A stretch of 64,000 nt of DNA from Hydrangea macrophylla. Lineage: Eukaryota > Streptophyta > Magnoliopsida > Cornales > Hydrangeaceae. The DNA is taken from the NCBI GenBank assembly GCA_033977485.1, contig CM066988.1, forward strand, positions 77,782,669-77,846,668, read 5' to 3'. The position numbers were made by a program, and so were the translations under genes. Each line of letters begins with the position of its first letter. Position 1 is the stretch's first letter. This document shows, piece after piece, positions 36,441 through 48,164 of this stretch. The notes beneath the pieces were generated by a model. The model made no database searches, had not been told where the DNA came from, and worked only from the letters and a program-made list of their open reading frames with translations.

Positions 36441-37535
36441 GTATCTAGGGGCCTCTCCAACATAACCTTGCGGTGGTTGAAGAATCGCGTGTATCAAGAC
36501 TGATCGAACATGTTCCAGAACCCATGATCGGGTACCAGGTCTGGAATGGTCAAGTCAAAGGGCTTTTACCTATGGTAGCCTGTCGCAAGATTCATGATGG
36601 GAGACCTGAAATTGAAAATGAAAAGAAAAGACAAATGAAAATAGGAAAACAAAACAAAAGAAAGAATCTGTCACTGCACTGGTTCGATCGATCAAAGAAT
36701 TTTTGATCGATTGAACAGGGACTAGGCTCGATCGATTGAGCCCAGTTTGATCGATCAAACATAGTAGAAACGCAGGGACGAGAAACAATCACAGAAATGA
36801 AAAGAGAAGACAAAATACAAGATTAACAAAGTAACGAATAGGTCTTAGGGTCAATGGGGGGCACCCCCATAAGGTTATAACAAGAATTTAACTAGGGGGT
36901 TCATGGAATCCTTACCTCGGGTATAGTGTTACGAGGGAGAGAAGGCGGTGATGATGATGATGGTTGGGAAGGTCGGACTCCTTAATGAATGAGATTGAGT
37001 AGGGATAGGACAAAATTGCCCCGAGCTCTCTCTTTACATACAATCGCTCGAGAGTGATGAGGAAGAGAGAGAACTGATGAAGCGTCTGAGAGACGCCTTG
37101 TTTAAATACAAGTCTCGGTCGATCGAGCGTTCGATCGATTGAGGCTCATCCAAGCGCTTGATGGCTGAAACTTCGATCGATCGAAAAATGTTCAATTGAT
37201 CGAACACAAAATTTTAAGGACACTTTGAACAGAAATCCTGTGTACCCCCAACTAACATAAATAGATCTGGACCTACAAGAATGATCTAAAAGCAGTGCAA
37301 ACACAGACATGTAAGCCATAATTCACCATCAACATAGTAAAAAGTTGCAAATTTTATAAATATAAATTTTTAATAGCATCCATTTTGCAAAATTATTGCC
37401 CCCCCACCATGGTACTTAAGACCTTATTACAAAGAAAACTAAATAAAAACCCAAAACTACTAAGTCTTTTGTCTAGGATTACACTTCAATTGATAGAAGA
37501 TTGACCAAATGATAAAACACAACTGAAGCGAGTTA
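36441..37535. other. Athila spacer with two palindrome clusters
   Basis: No supported gene. TCGATCGA-type palindromes cluster at 36681-36765 and 37115-37205. This lies between the extra ORF and the acidic ORFs. Confidence 0.55.
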
Positions 37536-38592
37536 CTAATCTTCAAACTTGAAAATTTCTTCTTCCATAAATGCTTCATGCTCCGCTAAATCTTCAAAGT
37601 TGGAGTCTAAACGTGATAATTCCCGATTCCAGAAAGATCTGAAAGCATCTAGAATATCATCGAAAGCATCTGAAATCTCCAAAGAGTTGAAAGTGCAAGC
37701 AAGAGATGATTCGGGTGAGCCTGACGGCGTCAAAGATAATGGAGTATAACTCTTTAGCTGTTTGCTCTCTTGGGGCGGAGTACCAGGAGACCCTATGTAA
37801 GGTCAAGGTCCATGAAACAGTTGGTGCAGAAGGAACATTGGAAAACCATTGTGAAACATAGTGATAATCCTGGACAAAGACAACAAAAGAAAACAAACGG
37901 AAAGAAATTAAATAAAACAACCGCAAGAACGAAAAGAAAGGAACAAACAAAGAAAGACGAAAAAAATGGAATGTGACGAGTTAACCTCACTATTGGCGTG
38001 ATGGAACCATATGCACTAGCAGGTAGGGGCATTGAAGCTGGAACAACAAATAGCTCATGTGCACATAAATATATGGAAATGACTCGCTGACGATGAAGTC
38101 ATCCACATATGTGAAGATAGCGTTATGGCGTTCGGGCACCACATCCTGTAAATCTTCTTCAACCCATGGTTCCCACATCGAGTCATTCTCCCACTGTTCT
38201 AAGAGGGCATCATCAACTTCCCCGATGAAATACCCCTCCGGTTCACCTTCTTCTTCAGGAAAGTCCATATGCTCAAAATGATTAATTTGGAAGAGGGTAG
38301 GATTGTAAGGGATGTACCCTTGAGTCAGGTTAATTACATCATCCACCCCGGGCCCTTGATACCGAGAAAGGCAGAATGCAATCTCCTTAGTAGTCTAGGA
38401 AGGGTTCTGGTATTCCGAATCAGCCCATGACCCGATCGAGTTAACATCATCATCTCTCATTCTTACAGCTTGTAGGGAAGAGATCAGATGGAATAGCAGA
38501 TTAGAAACAACATCACACTCAAAAAGATAGAAAATGAATAAAGCAAACAAAGTACAGTAAAAGGAAAGAATATAACAAGAAGTTGAGCACAT
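37536..38592 (-). pseudogene. Athila acidic ORF region with possible intron
   Basis: One frame covers about 38465-37990 and contains VNSIGSWADSEYQ, one TAG, then GYIPYNPTLFQINHFEHMDF and an acidic stretch. A second acidic piece ends at 37536 with EEEIFKFED. Between them is a strong pyrimidine tract ending in TTGTCCAG near 37900, a good 3' splice site. Another intron-like stretch (GTATGT near 38590 to ACAAG near 38470) follows the integrase stop at 38634. A spliced mRNA is therefore possible. I do not recognise the product. Confidence 0.4.
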
Positions 38593-38633
38593 ACTCTAGC
38601 GTTCTAGATTGAGGAATAGTTGGGCTCATCCAG

Positions 38634-39800
38634 TTAGATGTGCTCAACCTCAAGTTCAAAGTTTTCTAAGAATGGATTCAATCTTTGGCCATTGACCTTG
38701 AAACTCTCATCGTTCTTTGGATTTAATAGCTCAACGGCCCCATGTGATAAAACGGATTGAACGATGAATGGACCTGTCCACTGGGAACGGAGTTTTCCTG
38801 GGAAAAGATGAAGGCGAGAGTCATACAACAAGACTTTCTGCCCTGGCTCGAATGATTTATGAAAGATTGTTCTGTCGTGGCGAGCCTTCAACCTTTCCTT
38901 ATGTAACTTGGCAGAGTCAGATGGATCTCTACGAGTTTCCTCTAGTTCTGGAAGTTGAAGTTTTCTTAACTTCCCTCCCTATTTGATATCGAAGTATAAT
39001 GAGCGCGTCGCCCAATATGCTTTATGTTTAATTTCAATAGGGAGTTGGCATGCCTTTTCGTACACCAGCCTATATGGGGACATTCCCATGTTTGTTTTGT
39101 AAGCGGTACGGTAAGCCCATAGAGCATCAGTTAACTTGTATGCCCAGTCTTTTCTATTTGAACTAACTATTTTTTCGAGAATATGTTTGATTTCTCGGTT
39201 AGCCAATTCTGCTTGCCCGTTAGTTTGTGGGTGATAGGCTAATGCGATTTTATGGTTAACCCCATACTTTTTAAGAAGTGACTCCAAGGGTCTATTGCAG
39301 AAGTGCTTTCCTTGGTCACTAATTAATGCCTTAGGGGTTCCAAAATACGAAAGAATGTTTTCTTTTAAGAAGGAAATAACTATTCGATGATCATTTTGCC
39401 TTGTTGGGATTGCCTCTACCCATTTTGAGATATACTCCACAGCAAGGAGTATGTACTCGTAGTTGTTTGACTTCGGGAATGGACCCATGAAATCTATGCC
39501 CAACAATCAAAAATTTCAATTGTGATTAGTGGAGTTAAAGGCATAGAATTTTATTTTGAGATTGTACCTAGCTTTTGATAACATTGACACAATTTACAGA
39601 ATTCGTGGGCATCCTTGAATATGGTTAGCCAATAGAAGCAGCTATGTAGGATTTTTTATGCGGTCTTCTATGAAGCAAAGTGGCCACCGCAGGCTTTAGA
39701 GTGGTATAAGGCTAAGATTACGGTTATATCCTCATTTGGAATGCAACGTCTGATGACCTAATCGGCACAATACTTGAATAAGCATGGGTCATCGAAGAAG
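38634..39800 (-). pseudogene. Athila integrase
   Basis: In sense order: zinc-binding region with HSKACGGHF and CKLCQCY near 39700-39580 (with stops), then the open core 39506-38979 with GIDFMGPF, LISDQGKHF and NGQAELANREIK, giving the three catalytic acids. The C-terminal part is 38891-38634 with KVLLYDSRLHLFPGKL and WTGPFIV. A short frame break near 38980-38890 separates core and C-terminus. Confidence 0.9.
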
Positions 39801-41269
39801 AAGTGACGTGTGAAAGAGAGGAACCGTTTCTTATTTCGATTTGACCAATGACTAGGGGTCTCTCTCGTCACTAGATAATTTACTATATCTGCATACCAGG
39901 GCAAACCTAAGACAGTCATCAGTTGCTCATCTGGGAATTAATCCTTTATCGGTATTGGTTCGGTGTTGTCAACAAACGTTAACCGAGATAACTGGTCAGC
40001 AACCACATTCTCTACTCCCTTTTTATCCTTGATCGTGATATCGAATTCTTGGAGTAGGAGTATCCAATGGATAAGCCTTTGTTTCACGTCCTTCTTAGAT
40101 AGCAAGTATTTGAGGGCCGAGTGGTCTGTAAAACACACGATTGGGGACCCTATCAGTATGACCTGAATTTATCCAGAGTAAAGACTATAGCCAGTAGCTC
40201 TTTTTTGGTAGTTGTATAATTCATTTGAGCTTCGTTAAGTGTTCGACTGGCGTAGTAGATTACATAAGGTTTATTATCCTTCCTCTATCCTAGAACTACA
40301 CCAATGGTGTAGTCGCAAGCATCGCACATTAGTTCAAATGGCAAACCCCAGTCTGGTGCCTATATTATCGGTGCAGAGGTGAGGTGTTCTTTTAGTGCGT
40401 TAAAAGATGTTTGACAGATTTTTAACCATTCGAATGGCATGTCTTTTGCTAACAGTTGACATAGTGGTTGGGAGATCGCACTAAAATTTTGGATAAAGCG
40501 ATGATAAATCCCGCATGTCCCATAAAAGATCGGATGTCTTTGACTGTATGAGGGAGAGGTAGGTTCGAGATTTTGTCAATTTTCGCTTTATCTACTTGGA
40601 TACCTTTATAAAAAATAATGTGGCTGAGGACGATTCCCTTGGTTACCATGAATTGACATTTTTCTCAATTTAGCACCAGGTGTTTGTCCTCGCAGCGTGC
40701 TAGCACACGTTCTAGATTTTCTAAGCAATAATCAAAACTATGACCGAACACCAAAAAATCGTCCATAAATACTTCAAGTATTTGTTCGACCATATCACTG
40801 AAAATACTTAACATGCACCGCTGAAAGTTAGCAGGTGCATTGCATAAACCAAAGGGCATACGAAAGTAAGCGAAAGTATCGAATGGACATTTGAAGGTTG
40901 TTTTCTCTTGACCTTCAGGAGTAATTTCGATTTGGTTGTACCCACTGTATCCATCCAAAAGAAATAGTACTTATGACCCACCACTCGTTCTAGCATTTGA
41001 TCTATGAACGGTAAAGGAAAGTGGGCTTTTCGGATCACGATATTCAATTTTCGGTAATCGATACACATCCGCCATCTAGTGGGGACGCGTGTTGGTACCA
41101 ATTCACCGTCTTTATTCAGAATAACCGTTATGCCTACCTTCTTTAGTACCACTTGAGTTGGACTAAACCAAGGGCTGTCAGAAATAGGATAAATGATCCC
41201 AACATCAAGTAGTTTTAAAACTTCCTTTTTGACTACTTCTTGTATGTTGGGATTCAGACGCCTTTGCAT
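39801..41269 (-). pseudogene. Athila reverse transcriptase and RNase H
   Basis: In sense order: VVKKEVLKLLDVGIIYPISD and WRMCIDYRKLN (41269-41050), then GYNQIEITPEGQEKTTF and RMPFGLCNAP, and VFMDDFLVFG with the catalytic Asp pair. Further down are VTKGIVLSHIIF and the connection region, and finally RNase H with [12 protein letters not shown] and ADQLSRL near 40138-39938. At least four frame breaks occur. Confidence 0.92.
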
Positions 41270-42287
41270 TTGTCAGGAAGGTTTAGCGTCTTCCTTCAAA
41301 TATACTTTATGGGTGCAAACAGACGAGCTTATGCCTTTGAAATCGGCAATAGTCTATCCCAATGCTCCCTTATGTTGTTTCAGCATTTGGATTAACTTAA
41401 TCTCTTGTTCAAAATTTAACGTAGATGAAATTATGACAAAATAAGTCTTTTCAGTCCCTAGAAAAGCATATTTGAGCTCTTTTGGGAGCTCCTTTAGTTC
41501 CAGATCAGGAAACTGAAAATTTGAAGGCATGATTAATTTTGTTTTGGGAGGCAATGGTTCATATAGTGTTACCCACATGCATTCAGCTCTATCTTCCTCT
41601 TTCGTTTCCATCATGAGGCAAGTTTGATTTAAGTCAGCATCCAATAAAGTAGAGTTTCCAGGTTGGTAAATAGGATCCAATTGCTACCTCCAGAGGATGT
41701 TTATAATCAATGAGATCAGCCTCATCCTCAATAACTGTCTCAATGAGGTTCACTTCTTCCTCATCCTGGTATTCTTTAGGTCGGGGATTCGAAAAGATTT
41801 TGTCGTTTAATGTCATGTTCCCGAATACGATAGTCATAATACCACTTATTATCTTTATTATGGCATCTATTATGTTGAGGCATGGACGTCCAAAAATTAT
41901 CGAGATATGTGCACATGGATTGGACACAGGTTCAATGTCCCCAAGAATCACAAAATCGACCGGAAAGACAAACTTGTCTATTTGTACCAGGACGTCTTCC
42001 AGTATTCCTCTAGGGTATTTCACAGACCTGTCTGCCAGTTGTAGTGCAACTCGAGTGGGTTTGAGTTCACCCAACCCTAGTTGTTTATAGACAGAGTATG
42101 GTAGCAGATTTACGCTTGCTTCGAGATCGAGGAGTGCGTTGTCTATTCTTTGGTTCCCAATTTGACATGAGACAGTAGGGGTACCGGGGTCTTTGAGTTT
42201 AGGAGGCAGTTCATTTTGGATGATTGCGCTTGTTTGCAAGCGACATATGCGTGTTTCTTCACACTTTGCCTCCTCTTGACCGTGCAT
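41270..42287 (-). pseudogene. Athila protease region
   Basis: The 217-codon open stretch 42287-41634 contains ALLDLEASVNLLPYSVYKQL, where the usual D-x-G-A active site reads DLEA, so the catalytic Gly is lost. It also has LGLGELKPTRV and FGRPCLNIIDA, diagnostic for Athila-type protease. The linker toward reverse transcriptase follows (41680-41354). Confidence 0.88.
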
Positions 42288-43697
42288 AAGTCTTTGAGAT
42301 ACTTCGCATAGGCTGGCATTTATTTGATTACATCAAAGAGTGGAAGGTTTATTTTAACTTGTTTAAACAGTTCCAAGAACTCTTGATTCTTTATCTCATT
42401 TTTGGGTTTCTTAAGCCTTTAAGGATAAGGCGCGGGAAAAGGGCATTTGGGTAATTCGTCATTAACGGGTTCCTTTCTGGGCCTTCTCTCAACTTCTTCT
42501 ACTTCTTTAGGATCATCATCATTTGATTTTAATGGTTTGTCATTAGTAAATGGCTCCTCTTCCTGAGTAGAAGGTTTGTTTTTGTTTACCATTTCGTCCT
42601 CCTCATACTCTTCAGGAGTAGAGAGAGGCATATTATGCCCTATAATCTTGCCGCTTCTCAGAGTAGTCACTGCTTTAGCATGATCTTGATTATTGGGACC
42701 ATTATTGTTTCCCTTAGGGTTTTGAAGTGGTTGGGCAGGAAACGTTCCACTCGACCCCTCTTGTCGTGCATCCATTCTCTCTAATGTTGCGGACATTTTA
42801 CTCATCATTTGAATTAACTGTTGTGTTAACTTCGCATTAAAGAGTGGATCTTCCTCTTGCACCTTTTTGTGTGGTGGCACGTACACATTTGACTGTTGAT
42901 TATTGGAGGGTTGAGCTTGGTTGTAGTTATTTGATCTATTTTAATTGAATGGCTGGGACTACCTATTGTATTGCCATTGATATTGGTTATTGTTGCTGTA
43001 GGGCTGTTGTTGATATTGATTTTGTGTTCCAGCATCATTTTACTAATCAAAATCGGGGTGATTCCATCGATTGTTATTATTTTGAAAATTATTGTCATTA
43101 TAGGAATTACCCGGCCCCCTATACCCTTGCATGGCCTTTATTTCAATAGGGGCCTGTTCTTGAAAATACGGCACCTTGGGATAGTATTGGGTTATATGTC
43201 CCAAGATATTGCATGTGCCGCAAGGTTCTTTAGGTAAAGCCTGCCTAGAACTCTCTCATCTCATCCCTAACTCCTCTACTTTCTTTGCTAGTTCTTCGTA
43301 TTTGGTCATTCGATGATCTTCACTTTTTAATTGGTAGATACTCTTCTCCTCTACACATGATATTTGTGTGCGTGAGACATCTTCAGAATTTGACCATTCA
43401 TGAGCATGCTCAGCTAACCACTCGAAGTGGGTTTCAGCCTCTTCGTTGTTTTTGAGAAGAAATGGACCTAAACTCATGGTTTCAACCAGCTTTTTCATTT
43501 CACCATTTAGTCCTTCATAAAAGCAGCTTATGGTTCGCCACTTCTCGTACCCGTGGTGTGGCTAAGAGAGAAGCAAATCTTTGAAATGCTCCCAAGTTTG
43601 GGTGAAGGTTTCGTTGCACTTTTGTTTGTATGAGTTTATTTGACGTTTAAGTTCAATGGTCATGCGAGGTGGAAAGAATGCAGTGTTCATCGCATGC
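42288..43697 (-). pseudogene. Athila gag, 3' part
   Basis: In sense: TWEHFKDLLLS, then a stop, GYEKWRTISCFYEGL and KKLVETMSLGPFL (43650-43430), CGTCNILGHITQYY (a zinc-knuckle-like motif near 43200), an Asn/Gln-rich stretch, and AVTTLRSGKI near 42660. This is typical Athila gag. At least five stops occur, several fitting CAG to TAG change. The N-terminal part continues at 47899-48164 beyond the CACTA insertion. Confidence 0.88.
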
Positions 43698-43739
43698 CAC
43701 TACACCATATGGCCTCATTACAAATGGATATTTCCGTTA

Positions 43740-44090
43740 GAAAAAAGATTTCTAACGGATATATCTGTTAGTATTTTAGCGTTAGTAATATTACTAACGG
43801 ATTTACTAACGGATATATCCATTAGTAGTTTAGCGTTAGTTAATCAAACTTTTACTAACGGATATATCCATTAGAAATCTAGTTACTCGGTTAATTTTCC
43901 AACTATTTTACAAGATTTATATTGAATACTAATGGTTTTGTTAACAATTTCTAATGGATATATCTGTTAGTAATTTCCAGAAGAAAAAAAATTACTAACG
44001 GATATATCCGTTAAAAATATGTATAAAAAAAAAGTTATTTACATGCTTCAATACTAACGGATTTCCTAACGGATATATCCGTTAGAAATA
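43740..44090. repeat. CACTA left subterminal repeats
   Basis: About seven copies of a 22-bp palindrome (arms ACTAACG around GATATATC), some with C to T changes such as TCCATTAG. Such repeats are the transposase-binding sites in characterised CACTA elements. Confidence 0.85.
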
Positions 44091-44328
44091 TGTATAAATT
44101 AAAAAAAAAGTTATTTACATGCTTCCCAATTTTTGTTTGCACCTAATTAACAAGCATAATAATCCATACCAAATACAAAAATAATAAGCTCAATCTGCAC
44201 CTGATACAACAAAAATGATCCATATATAAAAATCATAAGAAGTCCAGTCATAGATACCCTACAATATCATTGGGAATATTCTATATGAATCCTAAAAATA
44301 AAACATCACTATTTGTAAATTACAAACA

Positions 44329-44512
44329 TACAAAAATTCTCCAAAGAGGGCGCCCTATCTTTATTAAAGAGAGGGCCTCTGTTTTGGCTGTCAGATCGTG
44401 TTTTCATTAAGGGCAGTGTTGTCATTTCACAGTTTTTAAATACGATCCGATGGCCAAAACAGAAGCCCTCTCTTTAATAAAGAGAGGTCGCCCTCCTTAG
44501 AGCCTGACTGTA
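44329..44512. mobile_element. MITE nested in the CACTA element
   Basis: Inverted arms include AGGGCG, CTCTTTATTAAAGAGAGGGC and TCTGTTTTGGC. Outer ends pair as TACA..CTCCAAAGAGGGCG and TACA..CTCTAAGGAGGGCG. It is about 184 bp long. A clean target duplication was not found (ACAAACA and CAAACAA lie outside), so the class is open. Confidence 0.7.
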
Positions 44513-44799
44513 CAAACAAATAGTTAACAATGTTCCTCATAAAATTCAAATAGAGAAATTAGAGTAGGACTGAACATAATTTTTTTATTTTTTCATTCTC
44601 AAACAAGCTCTAGAGAGCTAAAAAAAGTGAGTCATGAGTGCTATTCAACTCTACTCTAGAATAGCATTTCCTATACAAAATATTGGCGTGCCCTGTACAA
44701 TAGATTTTAAGAATAAGAAAAAAAGAGAGAACAAATTACTTGTAGAATGAAAAAAAAAAATAATATATAAAAATCAATAGGTAGAAGAGTACGGTGGTG

Positions 44800-45287
44800 A
44801 TGAACCTGAAAATGATGGAAAGTACAAAGGTGTAAGCTGGTGTGAGATTGCTCATTGCCGAACCAAGTGTTGGTGAGGCATAGTCTAACCAAGAAAAACC
44901 AGGAGGCAGATTCTACCAACGAAAGACATGTCCAGTGAAGGAAGAGGCGTTCTTCTGCAAAGATTAAACATATAGTATAAAATTAGACATGACATTGAAA
45001 ACATGTTGTAATTATTGAGGAATTAATTTAATTATGTGAAATTTGACTATATATATACACACTATATGATAGAGTACTATGTCGCGTACGTACTTGTAGA
45101 AAATAAAAGCTAAAGGTAAAAGAACAAGAGCAGAAAGAGCATAAGAGTATACAATAAACACGGCATAGCTCATCCCTTTCATTGTGGTTGCTTTGAATAG
45201 AGTGGTTGATCCCACGTTGGCACACTCCACCATAACCATTGTTGTGAATGGTAGCACTTCCCTGTAAAAGTACCTTCCCCTTGCCAT
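44800..45287 (-). pseudogene. Captured WAT1-related (nodulin MtN21/EamA) transporter fragment
   Basis: Exon 1 runs from ATG 45287 to about 45094 and encodes [20 protein letters not shown], then [13 protein letters not shown] and [17 protein letters not shown], the first two membrane segments of plant EamA-type WAT1 proteins. A splice donor (GTACGT) follows. Exon 2 starts after TTTGCAG near 44960 with LPSLDMSFVGRICLL. It changes frame and continues as DYASPTLGSAMSNLTPAYTF and VLSIIFR to a donor near 44806. About 20 residues are lost in exon 2, and all later exons are absent, so only the first 100 or so of the usual roughly 350-400 residues remain. It is a captured fragment and cannot make a transporter. 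Confidence 0.88.
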
Positions 45288-45297
45288 CTCTGCCTCC

Positions 45298-45333
<36 letters not shown>

Positions 45334-46617
45334 TTATATCTAATAAATATGACCCAAATGATGCATATGGGATTGCTCTAATGCTATGAAATAACTGGAT
45401 GGGAACATTTGCCCAAACCAAAATATTTATAATAACCCCAATTTAATGTAATCAATTTTTTCATAACACCATATATTCAAGGTAATTGGAGAATTCAATA
45501 TTCACATAACAACCATGCATAAATCCTAATTGTTTTACTAAATTATGACCTCAAAAACTAGTAATCAAAATAGGACACATAATGACTAGGGCCATATTTG
45601 CTTCCCTAAATCACTTGGGGATCCTCGTAGCAATGGCAATGTTCAAAAAGAAAAGAACTTGTTTTATACTTGACAGTTTATAGATAAATACACATTTAGA
45701 CTTGAGATCACCACTTTGTTTGCTTCATTCCTTCATGGATTTAGGGAAGGAAAACAAACAAAACACTACGACTGCATTTGGTTTATGGAGTTAGAAAAGA
45801 AAAATAAATAAATAAAAGAGGGAAAACCATTTCCCTGTATTTTCTATAGTAGTAGAGACAACCAATAAAGAAGAGGAAATAGGTACTTATGGGAACACAA
45901 CCAATAGGTACTTATGGGATCAACCAGTACACATTTCACCTTCGGGTCTTCTTCCCATTCATCAAGAAACTTTTGTATTTTATATCCATATCTACATCAG
46001 ATCACAATTATACTTATTATAATTAGAACCCAGCTGCAAATATCTAAACATCACATAAATTAGAGATATAAGACAACTAGCCCATGAATCCTGAGAATCA
46101 GGTAGATCTGCAAATCCAAACATCAAGCCTATAAAGCTACATTTTGGTCCCCAATTTGAAGTATGTCAAGCTCACCAAAACTCCCTACCAAAATTAAAAG
46201 GGCAGATTTGGTTTCACTTTCAAACCTACTGGTCATCCTCAAAAGTAAAAAATTTGACACATTAAACTCAACATAACAACAAACCCCCATTAGCTATATT
46301 TAGAGTAAGCTTCACTTGAAACTGAAACAAAAATCCCTATAATTCAATAGTTACTACCGAGTATAGACCAATCAATACCTTGTAACAACCAAATTTAAAC
46401 GTAAAGTTCACTTTAGATAGGACATATTAAGCTAGAAATTTAATAAGCATATACCAAAATTGTAGTTCTAATCCCCTTTCCTGGCCCAAAATTAATCACA
46501 TATACTTCATAAAGTTAAAGTCTTTTATTGAAGCGCTTCAATAATGCATGTAAATAAGCTTGTATATACACGCATATACATATATATACAATATATACAC
46601 AATATATACAGACAGAC

Positions 46618-46658
<41 letters not shown>

Positions 46659-46660
46659 TG
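45288..46660. other. CACTA interior, no gene seen
   Basis: Contains CT/AT microsatellites at 45296-45335 just upstream of the WAT1 start and a GA repeat at 46624-46653. The former may be the captured gene's own 5' untranslated region. Confidence 0.5.
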
Positions 46661-46666
46661 GAACAA

Positions 46667-47036
46667 AACCTAGGTTCATTGACTTCAAGAGCTAAATTGC
46701 ATTAGTTGATCGCCCTCGGGTACTCACTGAAACCCATCTGCATAGCAGGAAGCCGTGTTACTCCATAGATATGATACATCTATATGGTTTCTCCGCTTTC
46801 TTGGAAGCAATTTGAGGGCTTTCTCACATTTCAATATGGCTCCTTTATATTCTCTCCTTTGAAATAGCTTATTACCTTCCTCTTTCAATTCTTGTGACAT
46901 AGCAATGAACACTGCTGTGTCCTTATCATATGCTTTTGGACTATTAAGATTATTCCCATTTTTACTTTGTTTCAAATTTGAATCACTTGATTTCACTCCC
47001 ACCACTTATTTTTTCTTTTACCCTGATTGCATCCCC
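46667..47036 (-). pseudogene. Captured PHOX-type TPR protein fragment
   Basis: In sense, KAYDKDTAVFIAMSQELKEE, GNKLFQRREYKGAI and KALKLLP, then NHIDVSYLWSNTASCY, are the first TPR region of plant PHOX (PB1 plus TPR) proteins, which act as HSP70/HSP90 co-chaperones. The open part is 47005-46724. The frame then shifts and homology goes on to about 46667 (CNLALE). Upstream a Lys-rich start near 47036 is broken by two stops. The remaining TPRs and the PB1 domain are missing, so it is a fragment. Confidence 0.85.
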
Positions 47037-47314
47037 ATCGTGAACCCAATAATCCAGACTACAAAACTCAAACTGGACCAATTAACAATATAACTTTACT
47101 TCAAATCTAGACCCTCCAATCCAATCCAATCGAATAATGAACAAATCATATAAACTCAGAAATTAAAACTGATCCCTATATGAGAATACACAAAAATCAA
47201 CCCAAACCAAACAATCAATGCTAAGTAAACCCTCCAACCAGTCCTAGATTAATTTTTATTCTTTATTCAAGGAGACAAAAGGTGCAATAAATACCTTCTG
47301 GTGGGATCTTCACT

Positions 47315-47582
47315 TTGAGTTCGAAGGATGCAAAATCTCTTGATGAAATCTCCCCCAAATCTGAGAAGGATGCAAAATCTCTTAATGAAATCTCCCCCAA
47401 ATCTAATTTATTCTATCAATTACTAATAGTAAAGAAGAAGAAGAAGAAGAAGAAGAAGAAGAAGGAGGAAATCTGGGGTTTCAATTTGAAGAAGAAGAAG
47501 AAGAAGCTAACCTTTACCGGCGGGCAGTTTAGGCGGCGGCACTGGGACGACGAGGGGCGGCCAGAGGCGCCGATCTCAGTGG

Positions 47583-47614
<32 letters not shown>

Positions 47615-47636
47615 CCCAGACCTAAGTAGTTTAGTC
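47315..47636. repeat. Short tandem repeats and GAA/CT microsatellites in CACTA
   Basis: A 48-bp unit (GGATGCAAAATCTCTT with AATGAAATCTCCCCCAAATC) occurs twice at 47325-47405. A GAA run is at 47432-47464 and another at 47488-47508. A CT run lies at 47589-47614. The ORF spanning them is low complexity and not credible. Confidence 0.8.
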
Positions 47637-47734
47637 TTTCTCCCTTTTTTTTACTTTATAGACCCGATTATTCTAGTCTCTTTAATTCCTTTATTTTTCT
47701 TCTTTTTTATATTATTTTTAATTTTTGTAAATAT

Positions 47735-47860
47735 TACTAACGGATATATCCGTTAGTATTGTTTTAAAATCTATTAGAAAAAATATATTACAATATGGAG
47801 AGTCATTACTAAGGGATATATAGCGATTCTAACGGATATATCCGTTAGTTAGAAAGCATC
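47735..47860. repeat. CACTA right subterminal repeats
   Basis: Two full copies (about 47737 and 47829) and one worn copy (47805) of the same palindrome as at the left end. Confidence 0.83.
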
Positions 47861-47898
47861 AAAGTTGTCCGTTAGAAATCTGGCCATATAGTGTAGTG

Positions 47899-48164
47899 TG
47901 CCAGGTGAAGATTGAATTTGGCTTAAGGGTGAGTAGCCATGCTTTTGCTTTATCCTTCAAAGTGAAGGGAAATAGCATTAGACGTGTCACATCTACAGGA
48001 CAATTCTGTGAGAATATTTTACATACATCCTCAAAATCTTTGACATGCAGATATGCCTTCTCGTTCTCCATTCCATGGAAGGTTAGAAGGAGTTGAATCA
48101 TCCCGTTACAAAATTGGAATTCGCCTGCATGGGGTGGAATGAGAATACAAGAAGAAGTTGATGC
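47899..48164 (-). pseudogene. Athila gag, N-terminal part
   Basis: In sense: CILIPPHAGEF, then FHGMENEKAYLHVKDFEDVC, CPVDVTRLMLFPFTLKDKAK and AWLLTLKPNSI, an Athila retrotransposon gag. It joins the part left of the CACTA element. The true N-terminus is missing because the next element starts at 48165. Confidence 0.9.

Larger units (their letters stand above)
43698..47898. mobile_element. Non-autonomous CACTA transposon carrying host gene fragments
   Basis: The left end is CACTACACCATATGGCC and the right end is its inverted match, GGCCATATAGTGTAGTG, with one difference. TGC is duplicated at 43695-43697 and 47899-47901, the 3-bp target duplication of CACTA elements. Copies of a palindromic subterminal repeat lie near both ends. 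It is 4201 bp long and encodes no transposase. It holds a WAT1 fragment, a PHOX-type TPR fragment and a nested MITE, and it sits in Athila gag. Confidence 0.95.
31490..48164 (-). mobile_element. Athila-type Ty3/gypsy element, - strand, 5' part displaced
   Basis: It has a 3' LTR at the left, then internal non-coding sequence, an extra Athila-type ORF region, integrase, RNase H, reverse transcriptase, protease and gag in - strand order. The protease region with LLPYSVYKQLGLGELKPT is characteristic of Athila. Its gag is split by a CACTA element (43698-47898), and its 5' side is cut at 48165 by another LTR element. Many stops and frameshifts make it defective. Its 5' LTR is not in the window. Confidence 0.88.

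Noticed and set aside
41710..42090. 126-codon + strand ORF
   Set aside because: It is a shadow of the Athila protease region on the - strand.
44707..44919. 70-codon ORF beginning MVESASWFFLV
   Set aside because: It is a frame-shifted reading of WAT1 exon 2; the homologous frame is the neighbouring one.
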